DNA of 64,000 nt from Dermatobacter hominis. GTDB lineage: Bacteria; Actinomycetota; Acidimicrobiia; Acidimicrobiales; Microtrichaceae. The first letter of the stretch is position 1. Every line of letters begins with the position of its first letter. The translations under genes were made by a program, and so were the position numbers. The DNA lies in the NCBI RefSeq assembly GCF_020715685.1, contig NZ_CP085840.1, positions 4,542,891-4,606,890 on the forward strand, in the 5' to 3' direction. This document shows, one piece after another, positions 23,015 through 32,526 of this stretch. The notes under the pieces were generated by a model. That model was not told the origin of the DNA, ran no database searches, and worked only from the letters and a program-made list of their open reading frames with translations.

Positions 23015-24007
23015 ATGGAGGCAGGGGTGCAGTACACGGGCGTGAAGGGGCCGCGAGCGGCCCGACGAAGAGTGTTCGCCGTCGCGACGGCCCTGGTGGT
23101 CGGCGCCGTCACCGCGTGTCAGCCGGGCACGTCGGCCCCGCCGCCGACCGTGCCGCTGCCTGCGGGCGCGACGGTCGTGGACATCAGCCCACCCGGCGGT
23201 GACCTGTTCCTCGAGTCCGAGGTGGGTTCGCCCTCCGTCGTCCTGTACGACCGGCTCTCCGGCGCCGGCGGCGACCTGTGGCTCTACGACGACAGCACGG
23301 GGACGACGGAGGACCTCGGGCTTCCGTTCACCGCGCGGGCGTCGGCGTCGAACGACGGGTCGGTCATCGTGTTCTCGTCGGCGGACCCGACGCTGCAGAC
23401 CGGACCGCTCGCGGCGAACTGCAAGGTGCAACCGGCGCCGTTCACGCCGCTGCAGACGGCGTACTGCTCAGAGCTGTACCTGCTCGACCGCACCGACGGC
23501 ACGACCCACCCACTGACCGGCGTCGGCGGGTCGTCCACCGTCAGCAGCACGTCGCCGATCGTCAGCGCCGACGGGACGACGGTGACGTTCTGGTCGGGTA
23601 CCGGTCCGGTGGGGCCGCCCCCGGTGCGCCTCGTCATGGACCTGGCGACCGGTGCGGTGTCGCCGGCGCCGCCGCTGGAGGATCCGAACTCCTGGGACTA
23701 CGGGCAGCTCCACCTGACGTGGACCTACGAGGACGGCCTGGTCCGCACCGACACGATCACGGGCGACGTCGAGCAACTGGCCCTCGGCGGGTCCAACACG
23801 CCGTGGGACCGGTCGTCCGATGGCCGGTACGTGGTCATGGGCAGCTACGCCGACGGATTCGACTTGCTGGACGTCGTGGACGGCAGCACGCGAGCGGTCC
23901 CGGTCCCGAACGTCGACGACACCGCGACCCGCTACGTCGGGATGCTCTACGTCGACGCGCCGGGCGCCGATCGGCTGATCGTCGGCGACATCCCTCCGGA
24001 GGCCTGA
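23015..24007 (+). CDS. Secreted lipoprotein, beta-propeller-like
   Basis: A 330-residue protein. The signal peptide RRRVFAVATALVVGAVTAC ends in a lipobox Cys, followed by QPGTSAPPPTVPLP. The mature protein has repeated SxDG elements: ASNDGSVIVFSSADPT, IVSADGTTVTFWSG and RSSDGRYVVMGSYADG, typical of WD40/TolB-like blades. Two Cys (NCKV, YCSE) may form a disulfide. ATG 23015 is given, but GGAGGCAGGG just inside it could instead serve a GTG four codons later. Function is unknown. Confidence 0.72.
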   Translation: MEAGVQYTGVKGPRAARRRVFAVATALVVGAVTACQPGTSAPPPTVPLPAGATVVDISPPGGDLFLESEVGSPSVVLYDRLSGAGGDLWLYDDSTGTTEDLGLPFTARASASNDGSVIVFSSADPTLQTGPLAANCKVQPAPFTPLQTAYCSELYLLDRTDGTTHPLTGVGGSSTVSSTSPIVSADGTTVTFWSGTGPVGPPPVRLVMDLATGAVSPAPPLEDPNSWDYGQLHLTWTYEDGLVRTDTITGDVEQLALGGSNTPWDRSSDGRYVVMGSYADGFDLLDVVDGSTRAVPVPNVDDTATRYVGMLYVDAPGADRLIVGDIPPEA

Positions 24008-24140
24008 GCCGGACCGGGTCCTTCCTGGTCAGGATCGCGGGCGCTGCCGACGGCATCTCGTCTCCTGACCAGGCGGTTCGCTTCGACACCGGGCGGAGCA
24101 CATCCGACGCGGGATCGGGCTGTGCGGGCAGGATGCGGGC

Positions 24141-25397
24141 ATGCGCACCGACGACGACACTCGCACGCGCCCTTCCGGGCCTCGACGCCGCCCCGCTGAG
24201 CGGCGGCCCTGGGCGGCCTCTGCCATCGCAGCAGCGCTGCTGCTCGTCGTGGCGCTCGTCACGGGCGCCTGCGCCGACGACGACGGAGGCTCGGCCGACG
24301 GGGCCGACACCACCACCACGACCGCTGCCCGTCCGGGCGTGCCGGTCGTCGACGAGAGTCCCGACGACCCGGCGTTCGCGACGCCAGGGCCGTTCGAGGT
24401 GGGCGTGACCACCCTCGCGCTGCCCGATCGCAAGGTCGAGGTCTGGTACCCCGCCGCGGACGGGAGCACCGAGGGTCAGCCCGAGGCCACGTACAGCCAG
24501 CTCGACGCCCTGCCGGCCGACCTCGCAGCGGCCGCGCCGGCGTTGCTGCCGGCCGACGTGCCGATCTCGGCGCTCACGGTCACCATGGCCGACACCTTCC
24601 GCGATGTGCCCGGCTCGACCGACGGGCCGTTCCCACTCATGCTGTTCTCCCACGGATTCGGCTCCTACCGGATGGACGCCTCCGCGCTGGTGCGCGGCAT
24701 CGCGTCGTGGGGCTTCGTGGTGGCCGCCCCTGACCACACCGAACGGGGCCGCGCGGCGATGGTGACCGGCGGGGCGAAGAGCGACACCGCCAAGGACGTC
24801 GCCGTCCTCATCGACACGATCACCCTCGTCGGCGACGCGACCGGACCGCTCGCCGGCCTTGCCGACACCGATCTGGTCGGCGCCGTCGGGCACTCGGCCG
24901 GCGGTCGTGCCGTGCTGACCGCGCTGTCGGAGCCGCAGGTCGATGTCGCGGTCGGCTGGGCCGCCGCTGGACGAGAGGACGGTCCGCCGCCCGAGAAGCC
25001 GTCGATGAACATCGCGGCGCGCAAGGACATCCTCGTACCGCTCGCCGAGGTGGAGGACACCTACGCCGGGCTCGCGCCGCCGAAGCGGCTCGTCGTCATC
25101 GACGGTGCAGGCCACAACTCGTTCACCGACATCTGCCTCGCCGTGGCCAACGGCAACGACCTGATCGGCCTGGCGGAGCGCGTCGGCATCAAGATCCCCG
25201 CCGAGCTGGCGGAGGGCGGCAAGGACGGGTGCAGCCCCGAGTCGACCCCGCCGGCCACCGTCTGGGCCATCACGCAGAACTTCACCGTGGCCGAGCTGCG
25301 TGAGGGTCTGGGTCTCGACGACAGCGGCACCGGTCTCGGCAAGGGGGTCGCCGACGAGTTCGACGCGACGATCGAGTACCGCCAGGAACTGAAGTGA
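24141..25397 (+). CDS. Lipoprotein alpha/beta hydrolase (PAF acetylhydrolase/dienelactone-hydrolase-like)
   Basis: A 418-residue exported esterase. A long Arg-rich n-region and AAALLLVVALVTGAC form a lipoprotein signal peptide, followed by an acidic Asp/Gly and Thr linker. The hydrolase domain begins at VGVTTLALPDRKVEVWYPA. It has an oxyanion FSHGFGSYRMD, the Ser nucleophile elbow VGHSAGG, and a late His in DGAGHNSFTDIC. This layout matches the platelet-activating-factor acetylhydrolase-like group. It should act on an ester outside the membrane; the substrate is unknown. Its stop overlaps the amidase start by 4 bp (GTGA). Confidence 0.83.
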   Translation: MRTDDDTRTRPSGPRRRPAERRPWAASAIAAALLLVVALVTGACADDDGGSADGADTTTTTAARPGVPVVDESPDDPAFATPGPFEVGVTTLALPDRKVEVWYPAADGSTEGQPEATYSQLDALPADLAAAAPALLPADVPISALTVTMADTFRDVPGSTDGPFPLMLFSHGFGSYRMDASALVRGIASWGFVVAAPDHTERGRAAMVTGGAKSDTAKDVAVLIDTITLVGDATGPLAGLADTDLVGAVGHSAGGRAVLTALSEPQVDVAVGWAAAGREDGPPPEKPSMNIAARKDILVPLAEVEDTYAGLAPPKRLVVIDGAGHNSFTDICLAVANGNDLIGLAERVGIKIPAELAEGGKDGCSPESTPPATVWAITQNFTVAELREGLGLDDSGTGLGKGVADEFDATIEYRQELK

Positions 25398-26863
25398 CCT
25401 CCGGCGACGACCTGGCGTTCGCCGACGCGACCGAGTGCGTCCGGGCGATCGGTGCTCGCGAGGTGTCGTCGCGCGAGCTGCTCGAGCTCCTCGTCGAGCG
25501 CATCGACCGGCTCGACGGTCCGGTGAACGCAGTGGTCACCCTCGACCTCGAGCGGGCGCGCGCCCGCGCCGACGAGGCGGACCGAACAACGGCTGCCGGC
25601 GGATCGTGGGGTCCGCTCCACGGCCTTCCGATGACGATCAAGGACGTCTGGGAGACCGCTGGGATCCGCACCACGAGCGGCGCTCCCGCCCTGGCGGAGC
25701 ACGTGCCGGACACGAACGCCATCGCCGTCGCCCGGCTGCTCGACGCGGGAGCGATCGTGTTCGGCAAGACCAACACCCCGCTGTACGCCGGTGACGTCCA
25801 GACCTTCAACGAGGTGTTCGGAACCACCGGCAACCCGTGCGACCCGACGCGGTCGGCCGGCGGCTCCTCGGGTGGGGCGGCCGCCGCCGTCGCGGCAGGG
25901 TTCACCCCGCTCGAGCTCGGCAGCGACATCGGCGGGTCGATCCGTCTGCCGTCGCACCTGTGCGGCACGTTCGGACTCAAGCCGTCGTGGGCGATCGTGC
26001 CGTCGAGGGGTCACATCCCCGGGCCGCCTGGGTCGCTCCTCGAGGTCGACGTCAACAGCGGCGGTCCGATGGCGCGGTCGGTGCGCGACCTCTCGCTCGG
26101 GCTCGACGTGCTGGCGGGGCCGCTCCCGGAGGACGAGGTCGCGTGGCACCTCGACCTCCCGGCCGCCGACGTCGCCGACGTGTCCGACCTGCGCGTCGGC
26201 GTCGTGCTCGACGACGCGGCCCACCCTGTGGCCGCGGAGGTGCGCGACGTGCTGCGCTCGGCGTTCGACCAGCTCTCGGATGCGGGCGCGCTCGTCGAGG
26301 AGATCGATCTGCCGGTGCCGTTGCCCGACATGTATGCGTCGTGGCAGCGGCTGGTGCTGCCCATCATCGGCGCCGACCTCCCCGACGACGTCCGGGCGGA
26401 GCTCGAGGCCGTCGCGCCGGCGATGACCGGGGACGACACCGCCTCGCGGGCGTTGCGGTCGATGGTCGCCGACGTCCGGGACCGCGCCCGAGCCGACCAG
26501 GCCCGCCAGCTCCAGCGCCGACGCTGGGCCGCCGCCTTCGAGACCTACGACGTCGTGCTGTGCCCGGTGTTCCAGCTCGTCGCCCACCCGCACGACCTCC
26601 GCCCGATCGCCGAGCGCACGATCGAGATCGGCGGCGTGACCTCGATGTACGCCGACCTCATCGCATGGTGCGGCGGCATCGGCGCCATGCTGCTCCCCGT
26701 GGCCGCGATCCCGGCAGGTCGCACCGCCGGCGACGGCCCGGGCAGCGGGTTGCCGGTCGGCATGCAGGTCGTGGGCCCGTTCCTGCGGGACCGGGCGGTG
26801 CTCGCCGCAGCAGAGGCCATCACGAACGTGATCGGCGGCTTCGAGGTGCCGCCGGGCTTCTGA
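25394..26863 (+). CDS. Amidase-signature family amidase
   Basis: A 489-residue amidase with GTG start 25394. The Ser-Ser-Lys triad is visible. Lys lies in MTIKDVW near residue 80. The Gly/Ser-rich motif GGSSGGAAAAVAAG (about 155-168) contains the middle Ser. GSDIGGSIRLP (about 176-186) holds the nucleophile Ser. The C-terminal PAIPAGRTAG...GLPVGMQVVGPF block is typical. It hydrolyses a carboxamide in the cytosol; the substrate is unknown. Translational coupling to the upstream exported esterase suggests joint use of an ester/amide substrate, which is inference. Confidence 0.9.
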   Translation: MTSGDDLAFADATECVRAIGAREVSSRELLELLVERIDRLDGPVNAVVTLDLERARARADEADRTTAAGGSWGPLHGLPMTIKDVWETAGIRTTSGAPALAEHVPDTNAIAVARLLDAGAIVFGKTNTPLYAGDVQTFNEVFGTTGNPCDPTRSAGGSSGGAAAAVAAGFTPLELGSDIGGSIRLPSHLCGTFGLKPSWAIVPSRGHIPGPPGSLLEVDVNSGGPMARSVRDLSLGLDVLAGPLPEDEVAWHLDLPAADVADVSDLRVGVVLDDAAHPVAAEVRDVLRSAFDQLSDAGALVEEIDLPVPLPDMYASWQRLVLPIIGADLPDDVRAELEAVAPAMTGDDTASRALRSMVADVRDRARADQARQLQRRRWAAAFETYDVVLCPVFQLVAHPHDLRPIAERTIEIGGVTSMYADLIAWCGGIGAMLLPVAAIPAGRTAGDGPGSGLPVGMQVVGPFLRDRAVLAAAEAITNVIGGFEVPPGF

Positions 26864-26873
26864 GCCGACCGCG

Positions 26874-27794
26874 TCAGACCGGAGGCTGGCCGGCCGGCGT
26901 GAGCGGGCGCCGACGACGGCGCGCCAGGACGATCGCGGCGACCGCCAGCGCGAGCACTGGCAGGAAGGGCACGAGGAACCCCGCCGTTGCGACGGCGGCG
27001 GCGAGCAGCGACGCCGCGACGTCGCGACCGGTGTCGAGCCCTCCGAGGAACGTGGGCAGCTCGTCGGCCGCCCTGTCGAGCGACTCGAAGGCCACGGTGA
27101 TGGTGGAGAGCTCCACCTGGTCGGCCAGCGCCCGACGCTGGCCCTCCGTGGACTCGAGCTCCGCCTCCCGGCGGGTGAGCTCCGCCTCGATGGTGGCGAT
27201 CTGGTTGACGTCGGTCGTCTGGGCGAGGAAACCGTGCAGGCGGTCCACGCTCGTGCGCAGCGCCGCGACCCGGCTGTCGAGGTCCGCGTACTGCGCCGTC
27301 ACGTCGTCGCTCTGCACGTCCTTCGTGCGCACCTCGCCGAGCGCACCCAGCGCGTCGAGCGCAGCGTCGAACCGGTCCGCCGGCACCCGGTAGGTCACCG
27401 ACGCCCGGCCGTCCCCCTCGAGGTCGACGTCCTCGGTCGCCGTGAAGCCGCCGATCTCCGACACGGCCGCCGCCGCTCGTTCGACGGCTCGATCCACCTC
27501 GTCGACGCCGAGCGATACGTCGGCGGTGAACGTCCGCTTGCGACCAGCGGCCGCGTCCTGTTCCACGGCGTCCGGCGAGACCACCGCCGGTGCCGCTGCG
27601 GCCCCGGCGGATCCGGAGTCCGCAGCGCCGTCTGGGCCCGTGGCCTCTCCGGCCGTGTCGGCATCGCCCGACGACGAGTCGTCGTCGAACCCGCTGCAGC
27701 TCACGGCAATCCCACCGGCCGCCAGCACCAACAGCACCACGACGGTCACGCGACGAGCGACGCGCGAGCGTCCTCGACTCCCAGAGATCGCCAC
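26874..27794 (-). CDS. DUF4349 membrane lipoprotein
   Basis: A 306-residue protein from GTG 27794, preceded by GGGAGGTGGGATC. The N-terminal hydrophobic segment VTVVVLLVLAAGGIAVSC ends in a likely lipobox Cys. After an Asp/Gly/Ala-rich linker comes the DUF4349 domain. It contains SLGVDEVDRAVERAAAAVSEIGGF, then VTYRVPADRFDAALDAL, then a coiled coil AQYADLDSRVAALRTSVDRL to AELTRREAELESTEGQRR. A final membrane helix LVPFLPVLALAVAAIVLARRRRR follows. The two anchors suggest an extracytoplasmic coiled-coil arch. It is convergent with the amidase, with a 10-bp gap. Confidence 0.85.
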   Translation of the reverse strand: MAISGSRGRSRVARRVTVVVLLVLAAGGIAVSCSGFDDDSSSGDADTAGEATGPDGAADSGSAGAAAAPAVVSPDAVEQDAAAGRKRTFTADVSLGVDEVDRAVERAAAAVSEIGGFTATEDVDLEGDGRASVTYRVPADRFDAALDALGALGEVRTKDVQSDDVTAQYADLDSRVAALRTSVDRLHGFLAQTTDVNQIATIEAELTRREAELESTEGQRRALADQVELSTITVAFESLDRAADELPTFLGGLDTGRDVAASLLAAAVATAGFLVPFLPVLALAVAAIVLARRRRRPLTPAGQPPV

Positions 27795-28067
27795 GATCCC
27801 ACCTCCCCTGTTCCGCACCTCGGTGCGCTCCCGTTCCCGCACCTCGCGGTGCGGTTCCGCGATCCTGCTCGACGGTTCCACGCCTGTGACGTCGCGGCAC
27901 CGGCTGCGGTTCCCGCTCGATGGCCCTCCTCCGCATCGGGCGGCTCGGTCCGCCATCGATGCAGGCCGCAACGGTGCGGGCCCAGCCTGCGCCGAGCGTG
28001 TCCGCATGGTCCTCAGAGCGGGAGGGGAGTCGCGGGTGGTCAGGTCCCGGGGCGACGGGTGGGTGCC

Positions 28068-28706
28068 CTAGTCCACGAAGGTCGGGTAGCTGGGCACCAG
28101 CGCCCACGCCGTGATGATCAGCGCCAGCACGCCGAGGCCCAGCACTGCGATCGCCGGACGGGGCCAGTTCCGGCGGGCGGTGGGCATCGTCGCCCAAACC
28201 GCCCACGCGACGAACACGATGCCCGCGCACACCAGCGAGAACCGGAGCTCGACCGCGAGCTCACCGGCATCCGGGCCGAAGTACGGCGGCGCGTCGGGGC
28301 TGTCGGGCGGGACGGCCTGGCCGAGCGACAGCGCCGTCGCCGCAAGCGCGGCGGACACCAGGGCGAGGCTCGTCCCGCTCCACTCGAGTCGAACCATCCA
28401 CACCGCGACGGCGTAGGTGGCGAGCCAGCACACGCCCACGAGGAACATCGGCATGGTCATGCCGGTCATCGTGAAGCTGGCCCCGTCCGAGTTGACCCGC
28501 CACGACACCACCGCCAGCACGCCGAGGGCGAGAAGGGTCAGGAGGCCCAGCAGCCGAGTGAGGTACTGGCCGGCGACCGACAGCTCGCGCCGAGGTGGTT
28601 CGGTTGCGGCGACCGGGACCGGAACGGCGGTCTCCCGGTGCTGAACGTCTCCCTCCACGTTCGCCACGGTGACACGACCGGGCTGGAAGCGCAACGGATG
28701 GCACAC
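28068..28706 (-). CDS. Five-helix membrane protein of unknown function
   Basis: An open frame of 212 residues; the first 13 codons may not be translated, since GTG at 28667 is also possible. Five hydrophobic segments follow: YLTRLLGLLTLLALGVLAVV, MTMPMFLVGVCWLATYAVAVW, LALVSAALAATALSLG, FSLVCAGIVFVAWAVWA and IAVLGLGVLALIITAWALV. The loop SWRVNSDGASFTMTGM and an acidic loop PPDSPDAPPYFGPDAGE are probably external. No family is recognised. The gap of about 270 bp to the DUF4349 gene contains nothing identifiable. Confidence 0.62.
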   Translation of the reverse strand: MCHPLRFQPGRVTVANVEGDVQHRETAVPVPVAATEPPRRELSVAGQYLTRLLGLLTLLALGVLAVVSWRVNSDGASFTMTGMTMPMFLVGVCWLATYAVAVWMVRLEWSGTSLALVSAALAATALSLGQAVPPDSPDAPPYFGPDAGELAVELRFSLVCAGIVFVAWAVWATMPTARRNWPRPAIAVLGLGVLALIITAWALVPSYPTFVD

Positions 28707-28875
28707 GACCCGGGAACCATCACCCTGGCGGACGATCCACGCCGGTCCAGAAGGTGCCGAGCTCCTTCGCGCGGACCGATGCGTCCTCCCCGTCCGGGAT
28801 CTCGGACGGGGTCATGAGGCACCGTGTCGACCTGGGAGGAGTCGAGCTGCGCGATTGCGCGCTCGCCATCAGTTG

Positions 28876-29466
28876 ATGAGCGAGCTCTCGAGCGTCCCCT
28901 CTGAGCGAGCCTCGCACCGGACCTTGATCGCGGCCGTGGCGGCCACGGCCGTCCTTTCCGTTGCCGGTGTGATCGCGGTCAACCCGTTCCCGCTCCTCGT
29001 CGCGTCGATCGCTGCCTTGGTCGCCGGTGGCGCCGGGATGATGGTGCTCGTCCGAGCATCTCGGACCCTCGAGCGGGCTGGAGCCGTGGCGACCATGGTC
29101 CTTGGCGGCCTCTTCATCGCCGCGGTGACGATCGCGGCCGTCGGGGCGCTCTGGATCCTCGCCATCGTGTTCTCGCTCGGCGAGCACGGTGGTGGCACGC
29201 CCTCCGAGTACCCATCGGAGTCGGCCTGCGACGCGATCACAACGGAGCAGGACGAGGCAGCGATCGACGGGATGACGCTCACAGAGGTCGAGGCCGCAGT
29301 GGCCCATCCGCTCACGCTGCGCGATCGGTACGCCGCGAGCGACGGGTCCCAGGTCGAGGTCTACGAGTGGCAGCAGTTCCGTAGCGAGAACGGATGCGAC
29401 CAGTACGTGAGCTACGAGTTCCGGGATGGCGCGCTCGTCTTCCGGCGGTTCGGGCCGACGAGCTGA
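28876..29466 (+). CDS. Small membrane protein with C-terminal extracytoplasmic domain
   Basis: A 196-residue protein from ATG 28876. Three hydrophobic segments occupy the N-half: [41 protein letters not shown], and [29 protein letters not shown]. The C-terminal part after residue 115 has two Cys (SACDA and NGCDQ) and a beta-like end [16 protein letters not shown]. It also has an [20 protein letters not shown] stretch resembling SmpA/OmlA-like folded lipoprotein domains, though this is only a resemblance. Function is unknown. Confidence 0.65.
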   Translation: MSELSSVPSERASHRTLIAAVAATAVLSVAGVIAVNPFPLLVASIAALVAGGAGMMVLVRASRTLERAGAVATMVLGGLFIAAVTIAAVGALWILAIVFSLGEHGGGTPSEYPSESACDAITTEQDEAAIDGMTLTEVEAAVAHPLTLRDRYAASDGSQVEVYEWQQFRSENGCDQYVSYEFRDGALVFRRFGPTS

Positions 29467-29510
29467 GATCCCGAGCGATCCGGGCGACCGATCGCTCTCG
29501 CAGTGCCAAG

Positions 29511-31052
29511 ATGCGGCCCATGACCAGCGGGAACGGTGAGCACGGACCGCGGCCGCACATCCTGATCCTCGACGACCGGGATGGCGACCTCGACCTCATC
29601 GAGACGACCGTCCGCGAGCGCTACGGGAGCTCGTACGACATCTCGGCGGTCATGACCGCCGCCGCCGGGCACGCCGTCCTCGAGCAGCTGCGCGCCGAGG
29701 CGCAGCCGCTCGCCGTCGTGCTCATCGCTCGCCGGTCGATGGACGCAGACGGCACGCTCCTCACCGACGTCCGCTCGCTGCATCCGCGGGCCAAGCGGGT
29801 GCTGCTGATCGCCGCCGACGACTGGGGCCAGGACGCCACGGCCACCGCCATCCGCGCCGCCATCGCCGGGGGTGCCGCCGACAGCTACTTGGCCATGCCG
29901 TCCCGCTCGACCGACGAGTCGTTCCACCGGGCGATGAGCGGGCTGCTCTACGACTGGACCACCGCCGAGGAGGGGTCGGCCTACGTGGTCGCCGTCCGCG
30001 ACGAGCCCGGTGGCCACCCGGTCGACGGACCGGATCGGACCTACGACGTGGCCATCGTGGGCGCCGGGCCCGCTGGCCTGGCGGCTGCGGTGTACGGCTC
30101 GTCCGAGGGCCTGGAGACCGTCGTCATCGAACGTGGCACCGTCGGCGGGCAGGCCGGCTCGAGCTCGATGATCCGCAACTACCTGGGGTTCTCCCGCGGC
30201 ATCGGCGGCGCCGAGCTGGCCCGCCAGGCCTACGAGCAGGCGTGGGTGTTCGGGACCCGTTTCCTCACCGGCTGCGAGGTCGACGGCCTGGACGCGGGCG
30301 ACGACTGCCACACGCTGCACCTCACCGACGGGCGCCTGATCGGGGCCCGGACGATCGTGCTCGCCACCGGCGTCACCTACAACCGGCTCGACGATCCGAC
30401 GCTCGACTGCCTCGTCGGCAGCGGCGTCTACTACGGCGCCTCGCCGGCCGAGGCCCGCAACGTCGCCGACCAGCAGGCCTACCTGGTGGGCGCCGGGAAC
30501 TCCGCCGGGCAGGCCGCCCTGCACCTGGCCCGTTGGGCCGCCCACGTCACCCTCGTGGTCCGCGGCGATGACCTGGCCAAGAGCATGTCGAAGTACCTCG
30601 TCGACGAGATCGAGGCGGCGACCAACGTGACCGTGCTGCTCCGCACCGAGGTGGTGGAGGGCGCAGGCGATGGTCAGCTCGAGTCGCTGACCCTCCTCGA
30701 CCGCCCGTCGGGTGATCGGACGACCGTTCCCGCCGACGGGCTCTTCGTGCTCATCGGCGCCCGGCCCCACACGGACTGGCTCCCCGACGTGGTCGCCCGC
30801 GACGACCACGGGTTCGTCGTGACCGGCGCCGACCTCAGCCACGACGGTCTGCTGGGCGACTGGCTCCTGCCGCGATCGCCCCGCCCGCTGGAGACCAGCC
30901 TCCCGGGGCTGTTCGCCGTGGGCGATGTACGGTCACGCTCGATGAAGCGCGTCGCCTCGTCGGTCGGCGAGGGGTCGGGCGCCATCAAGGAGATCCACCG
31001 CTACCTCGAGAACCGGGCCAAGTGGGCGGCACTGCGTCGGGCCCCTGGGTGA
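29511..31052 (+). CDS. Degenerate receiver domain fused to thioredoxin-reductase-like flavoprotein
   Basis: A 513-residue fusion. Residues 14-135 resemble a response-regulator receiver: [10 protein letters not shown] supplies the acidic pair, but the strand that should end in the phospho-accepting Asp reads [10 protein letters not shown]. From about residue 175 follows a TrxR-like oxidoreductase. The FAD loop is [14 protein letters not shown] (about 181-194), [12 protein letters not shown] is present, and the NADPH loop is [13 protein letters not shown] (about 324). The final FAD motif is GLFAVGDVR. The redox CxxC is replaced by VYYGAS (about 305), so disulfide reductase chemistry is lost. 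It is followed after 25 bp by a DUF1059 gene. Confidence 0.85.
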   Translation: MRPMTSGNGEHGPRPHILILDDRDGDLDLIETTVRERYGSSYDISAVMTAAAGHAVLEQLRAEAQPLAVVLIARRSMDADGTLLTDVRSLHPRAKRVLLIAADDWGQDATATAIRAAIAGGAADSYLAMPSRSTDESFHRAMSGLLYDWTTAEEGSAYVVAVRDEPGGHPVDGPDRTYDVAIVGAGPAGLAAAVYGSSEGLETVVIERGTVGGQAGSSSMIRNYLGFSRGIGGAELARQAYEQAWVFGTRFLTGCEVDGLDAGDDCHTLHLTDGRLIGARTIVLATGVTYNRLDDPTLDCLVGSGVYYGASPAEARNVADQQAYLVGAGNSAGQAALHLARWAAHVTLVVRGDDLAKSMSKYLVDEIEAATNVTVLLRTEVVEGAGDGQLESLTLLDRPSGDRTTVPADGLFVLIGARPHTDWLPDVVARDDHGFVVTGADLSHDGLLGDWLLPRSPRPLETSLPGLFAVGDVRSRSMKRVASSVGEGSGAIKEIHRYLENRAKWAALRRAPG

Positions 31053-31077
31053 TCGAGACGACGAACGGAGCCACCCC

Positions 31078-31227
31078 ATGACGTACGTGATCCGGTGCGA
31101 CTGCGGCACCGACGTGAAGGGCGAGACCGAGGACGAGATCGTCGACAACGCCCAGGACCACGCCAAGAACAAGCACTCCATGATCGTCACCCGTGACCAG
31201 GCGCTCGCCCTCGCCGAGCAGGAGTAG
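31078..31227 (+). CDS. DUF1059 mini-protein
   Basis: A 49-residue protein. It begins MTYVIRCDCGTDVKGETEDE and continues with IVDNAQDHAKNKH. The CxCG pair and the later His residues are the DUF1059 signature and suggest a small metal-binding fold; the family has no known function. ATG 31078 lies 25 bp after the receiver/TrxR-like fusion, so co-transcription is likely. Confidence 0.8.
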   Translation: MTYVIRCDCGTDVKGETEDEIVDNAQDHAKNKHSMIVTRDQALALAEQE

Positions 31228-31334
31228 CCGTCGGCCGGCACTGCGCGGCTCGGCGGCGGATCAGGGCGACGACGTGGCTCCGCTGCGCCGCCGGCACGAC
31301 ATGTCGTCGGTCTGGGTCGGGTAGGGGAGCGGGC

Positions 31335-31835
31335 GTGCCGCGTCCGAAGGCCATCGAACCGGGACCCGGCCAGGAATCGGTCTGGGACTACCCGAGACCG
31401 CCGGCGATCGAACCGACCTCGTCGCTCGTCCGGGTCGAGCACGGCGGCCGGACCGTCGCCGAGACCACCCGGGCCATCCGGATCCTCGAGACGAGCCAGC
31501 CGCCGGGCTTCTACCTCCCGCCCGACGACGTGGACCTCTCCGTCCTGGTCGCGTCCTCGACCGCGACCGCGTGCGAGTGGAAGGGCATGGCGTCCTACTT
31601 CGACCTCGCTGTTCCGGGCGTCCCGGTCGTCGCGGACGCCGCCTGGTCCTACCCGACCCCGACCCCGCGCTTCGCCGCCATCACGGACCACCTCGCGTTC
31701 TACCCGCAGTGCGTCGACGCCTGCTTCGTCGACGACGAGCGGGTCGAGGGCAACGAGGGCAGCTTCTACGGGGGCTGGATCACCTCGAAGGTGGTCGGAC
31801 CGTTCAAAGGTGGCCCCGGCTCCTGGGGTTGGTAG
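31335..31835 (+). CDS. DUF427 domain protein
   Basis: A 166-residue single-domain DUF427 protein. It contains IEPTSSLVRVEHGGRTVAETTRAIRILETSQPPGFYLPPDDVD, then ACEWKGMASYFDL, then AWSYPTPTPRFAAITDHLAFYP and the C-terminal VEGNEGSFYGGWI. These are the conserved blocks of the family, a beta-tent-like fold of unknown function common in actinobacteria. A GTG start is used, with GGGAGCGGGC upstream. It is convergent with the reductase gene. Confidence 0.87.
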   Translation: MPRPKAIEPGPGQESVWDYPRPPAIEPTSSLVRVEHGGRTVAETTRAIRILETSQPPGFYLPPDDVDLSVLVASSTATACEWKGMASYFDLAVPGVPVVADAAWSYPTPTPRFAAITDHLAFYPQCVDACFVDDERVEGNEGSFYGGWITSKVVGPFKGGPGSWGW

Positions 31836-31892
31836 CGCGTTCGTTCGTCTCAGCGGCTGACGGATCGGCGCGCCCGGCGCCGCCCGGGCCGG

Positions 31893-32474
31893 TCATCGGC
31901 GCACCGGGAATCGGAGGTGGAGCACCCGATCGCCCTGGACCACCACGTCCGGATCGCCCAAGAGGTGCTGCGCCTCGACCGATCCGAAGAAGCGCTTGCC
32001 GGACCCGAACACCACGGGGACGACGTCCATGCGCACCTCGTCCACCAGACCAGCGGCGAGCACCTGGCCGCCGACGTCGCCCGCGGCGACCTCGACCGTG
32101 CGGTCACCGGCGAGCTCCTGCGCCGCGGCCACCGCGGCCTCGACGTCGTCGACGAAGTGGAAGGGCGCCCCGGTGTCCCAGCCCTCGGGCTCGGGCCGGT
32201 GCGTCACGACGACCACGTGGTCGACCCCGCTCGGAGGTGTTCCGTCCCAGCCGTCCGTGAGGTCGAACACGTGGCGACCCACGATGGTCGTCCCGATCTC
32301 GTCCCAGTACGGCCGGATGTAGTCGTAGGAGGCTTGCGACACCTTCAGCACGCCGCTCCCGTCCAACGGGACGTCACCGCTGCCCAACCAGTCGAACAGC
32401 GGTCCGGGCAGGTCGTCGCCGTCCGCGATGAAGCCGTCCACCGACACCGAGCCGTACATGACCACCTTGCCCAT
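31893..32474 (-). CDS. RibD C-terminal/dihydrofolate-reductase-like protein (copy 1)
   Basis: A 193-residue reductase-like protein. It begins GKVVMYGSVSVDGFIAD, a substrate/cofactor strand. TTIVGRHVFDLTDGW is the helix after the cofactor site, and DVGGQVLAAGLVDEVRMDVVPVVFGSGKRFF is the typical C-terminal dinucleotide-binding block. Members reduce pyrimidine or pterin-like substrates with NADPH, or are uncharacterised. A second, distinct copy is encoded at 34804-35373. It is divergent from the CALCD-motif gene. Confidence 0.87.
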   Translation of the reverse strand: MGKVVMYGSVSVDGFIADGDDLPGPLFDWLGSGDVPLDGSGVLKVSQASYDYIRPYWDEIGTTIVGRHVFDLTDGWDGTPPSGVDHVVVVTHRPEPEGWDTGAPFHFVDDVEAAVAAAQELAGDRTVEVAAGDVGGQVLAAGLVDEVRMDVVPVVFGSGKRFFGSVEAQHLLGDPDVVVQGDRVLHLRFPVRR

Positions 32475-32526
32475 GTGGCACTCCTCTGCGTGAGCTGCTC
32501 AACGTAGGCGTGTCGGGGAGGTCCCG

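Noticed and set aside
24141..26863. Single transcriptional pathway for nylon-oligomer or peptide breakdown from the esterase-amidase overlap
   Set aside because: The two enzymes are coupled but nothing in the sequence names a substrate, so no pathway was claimed.
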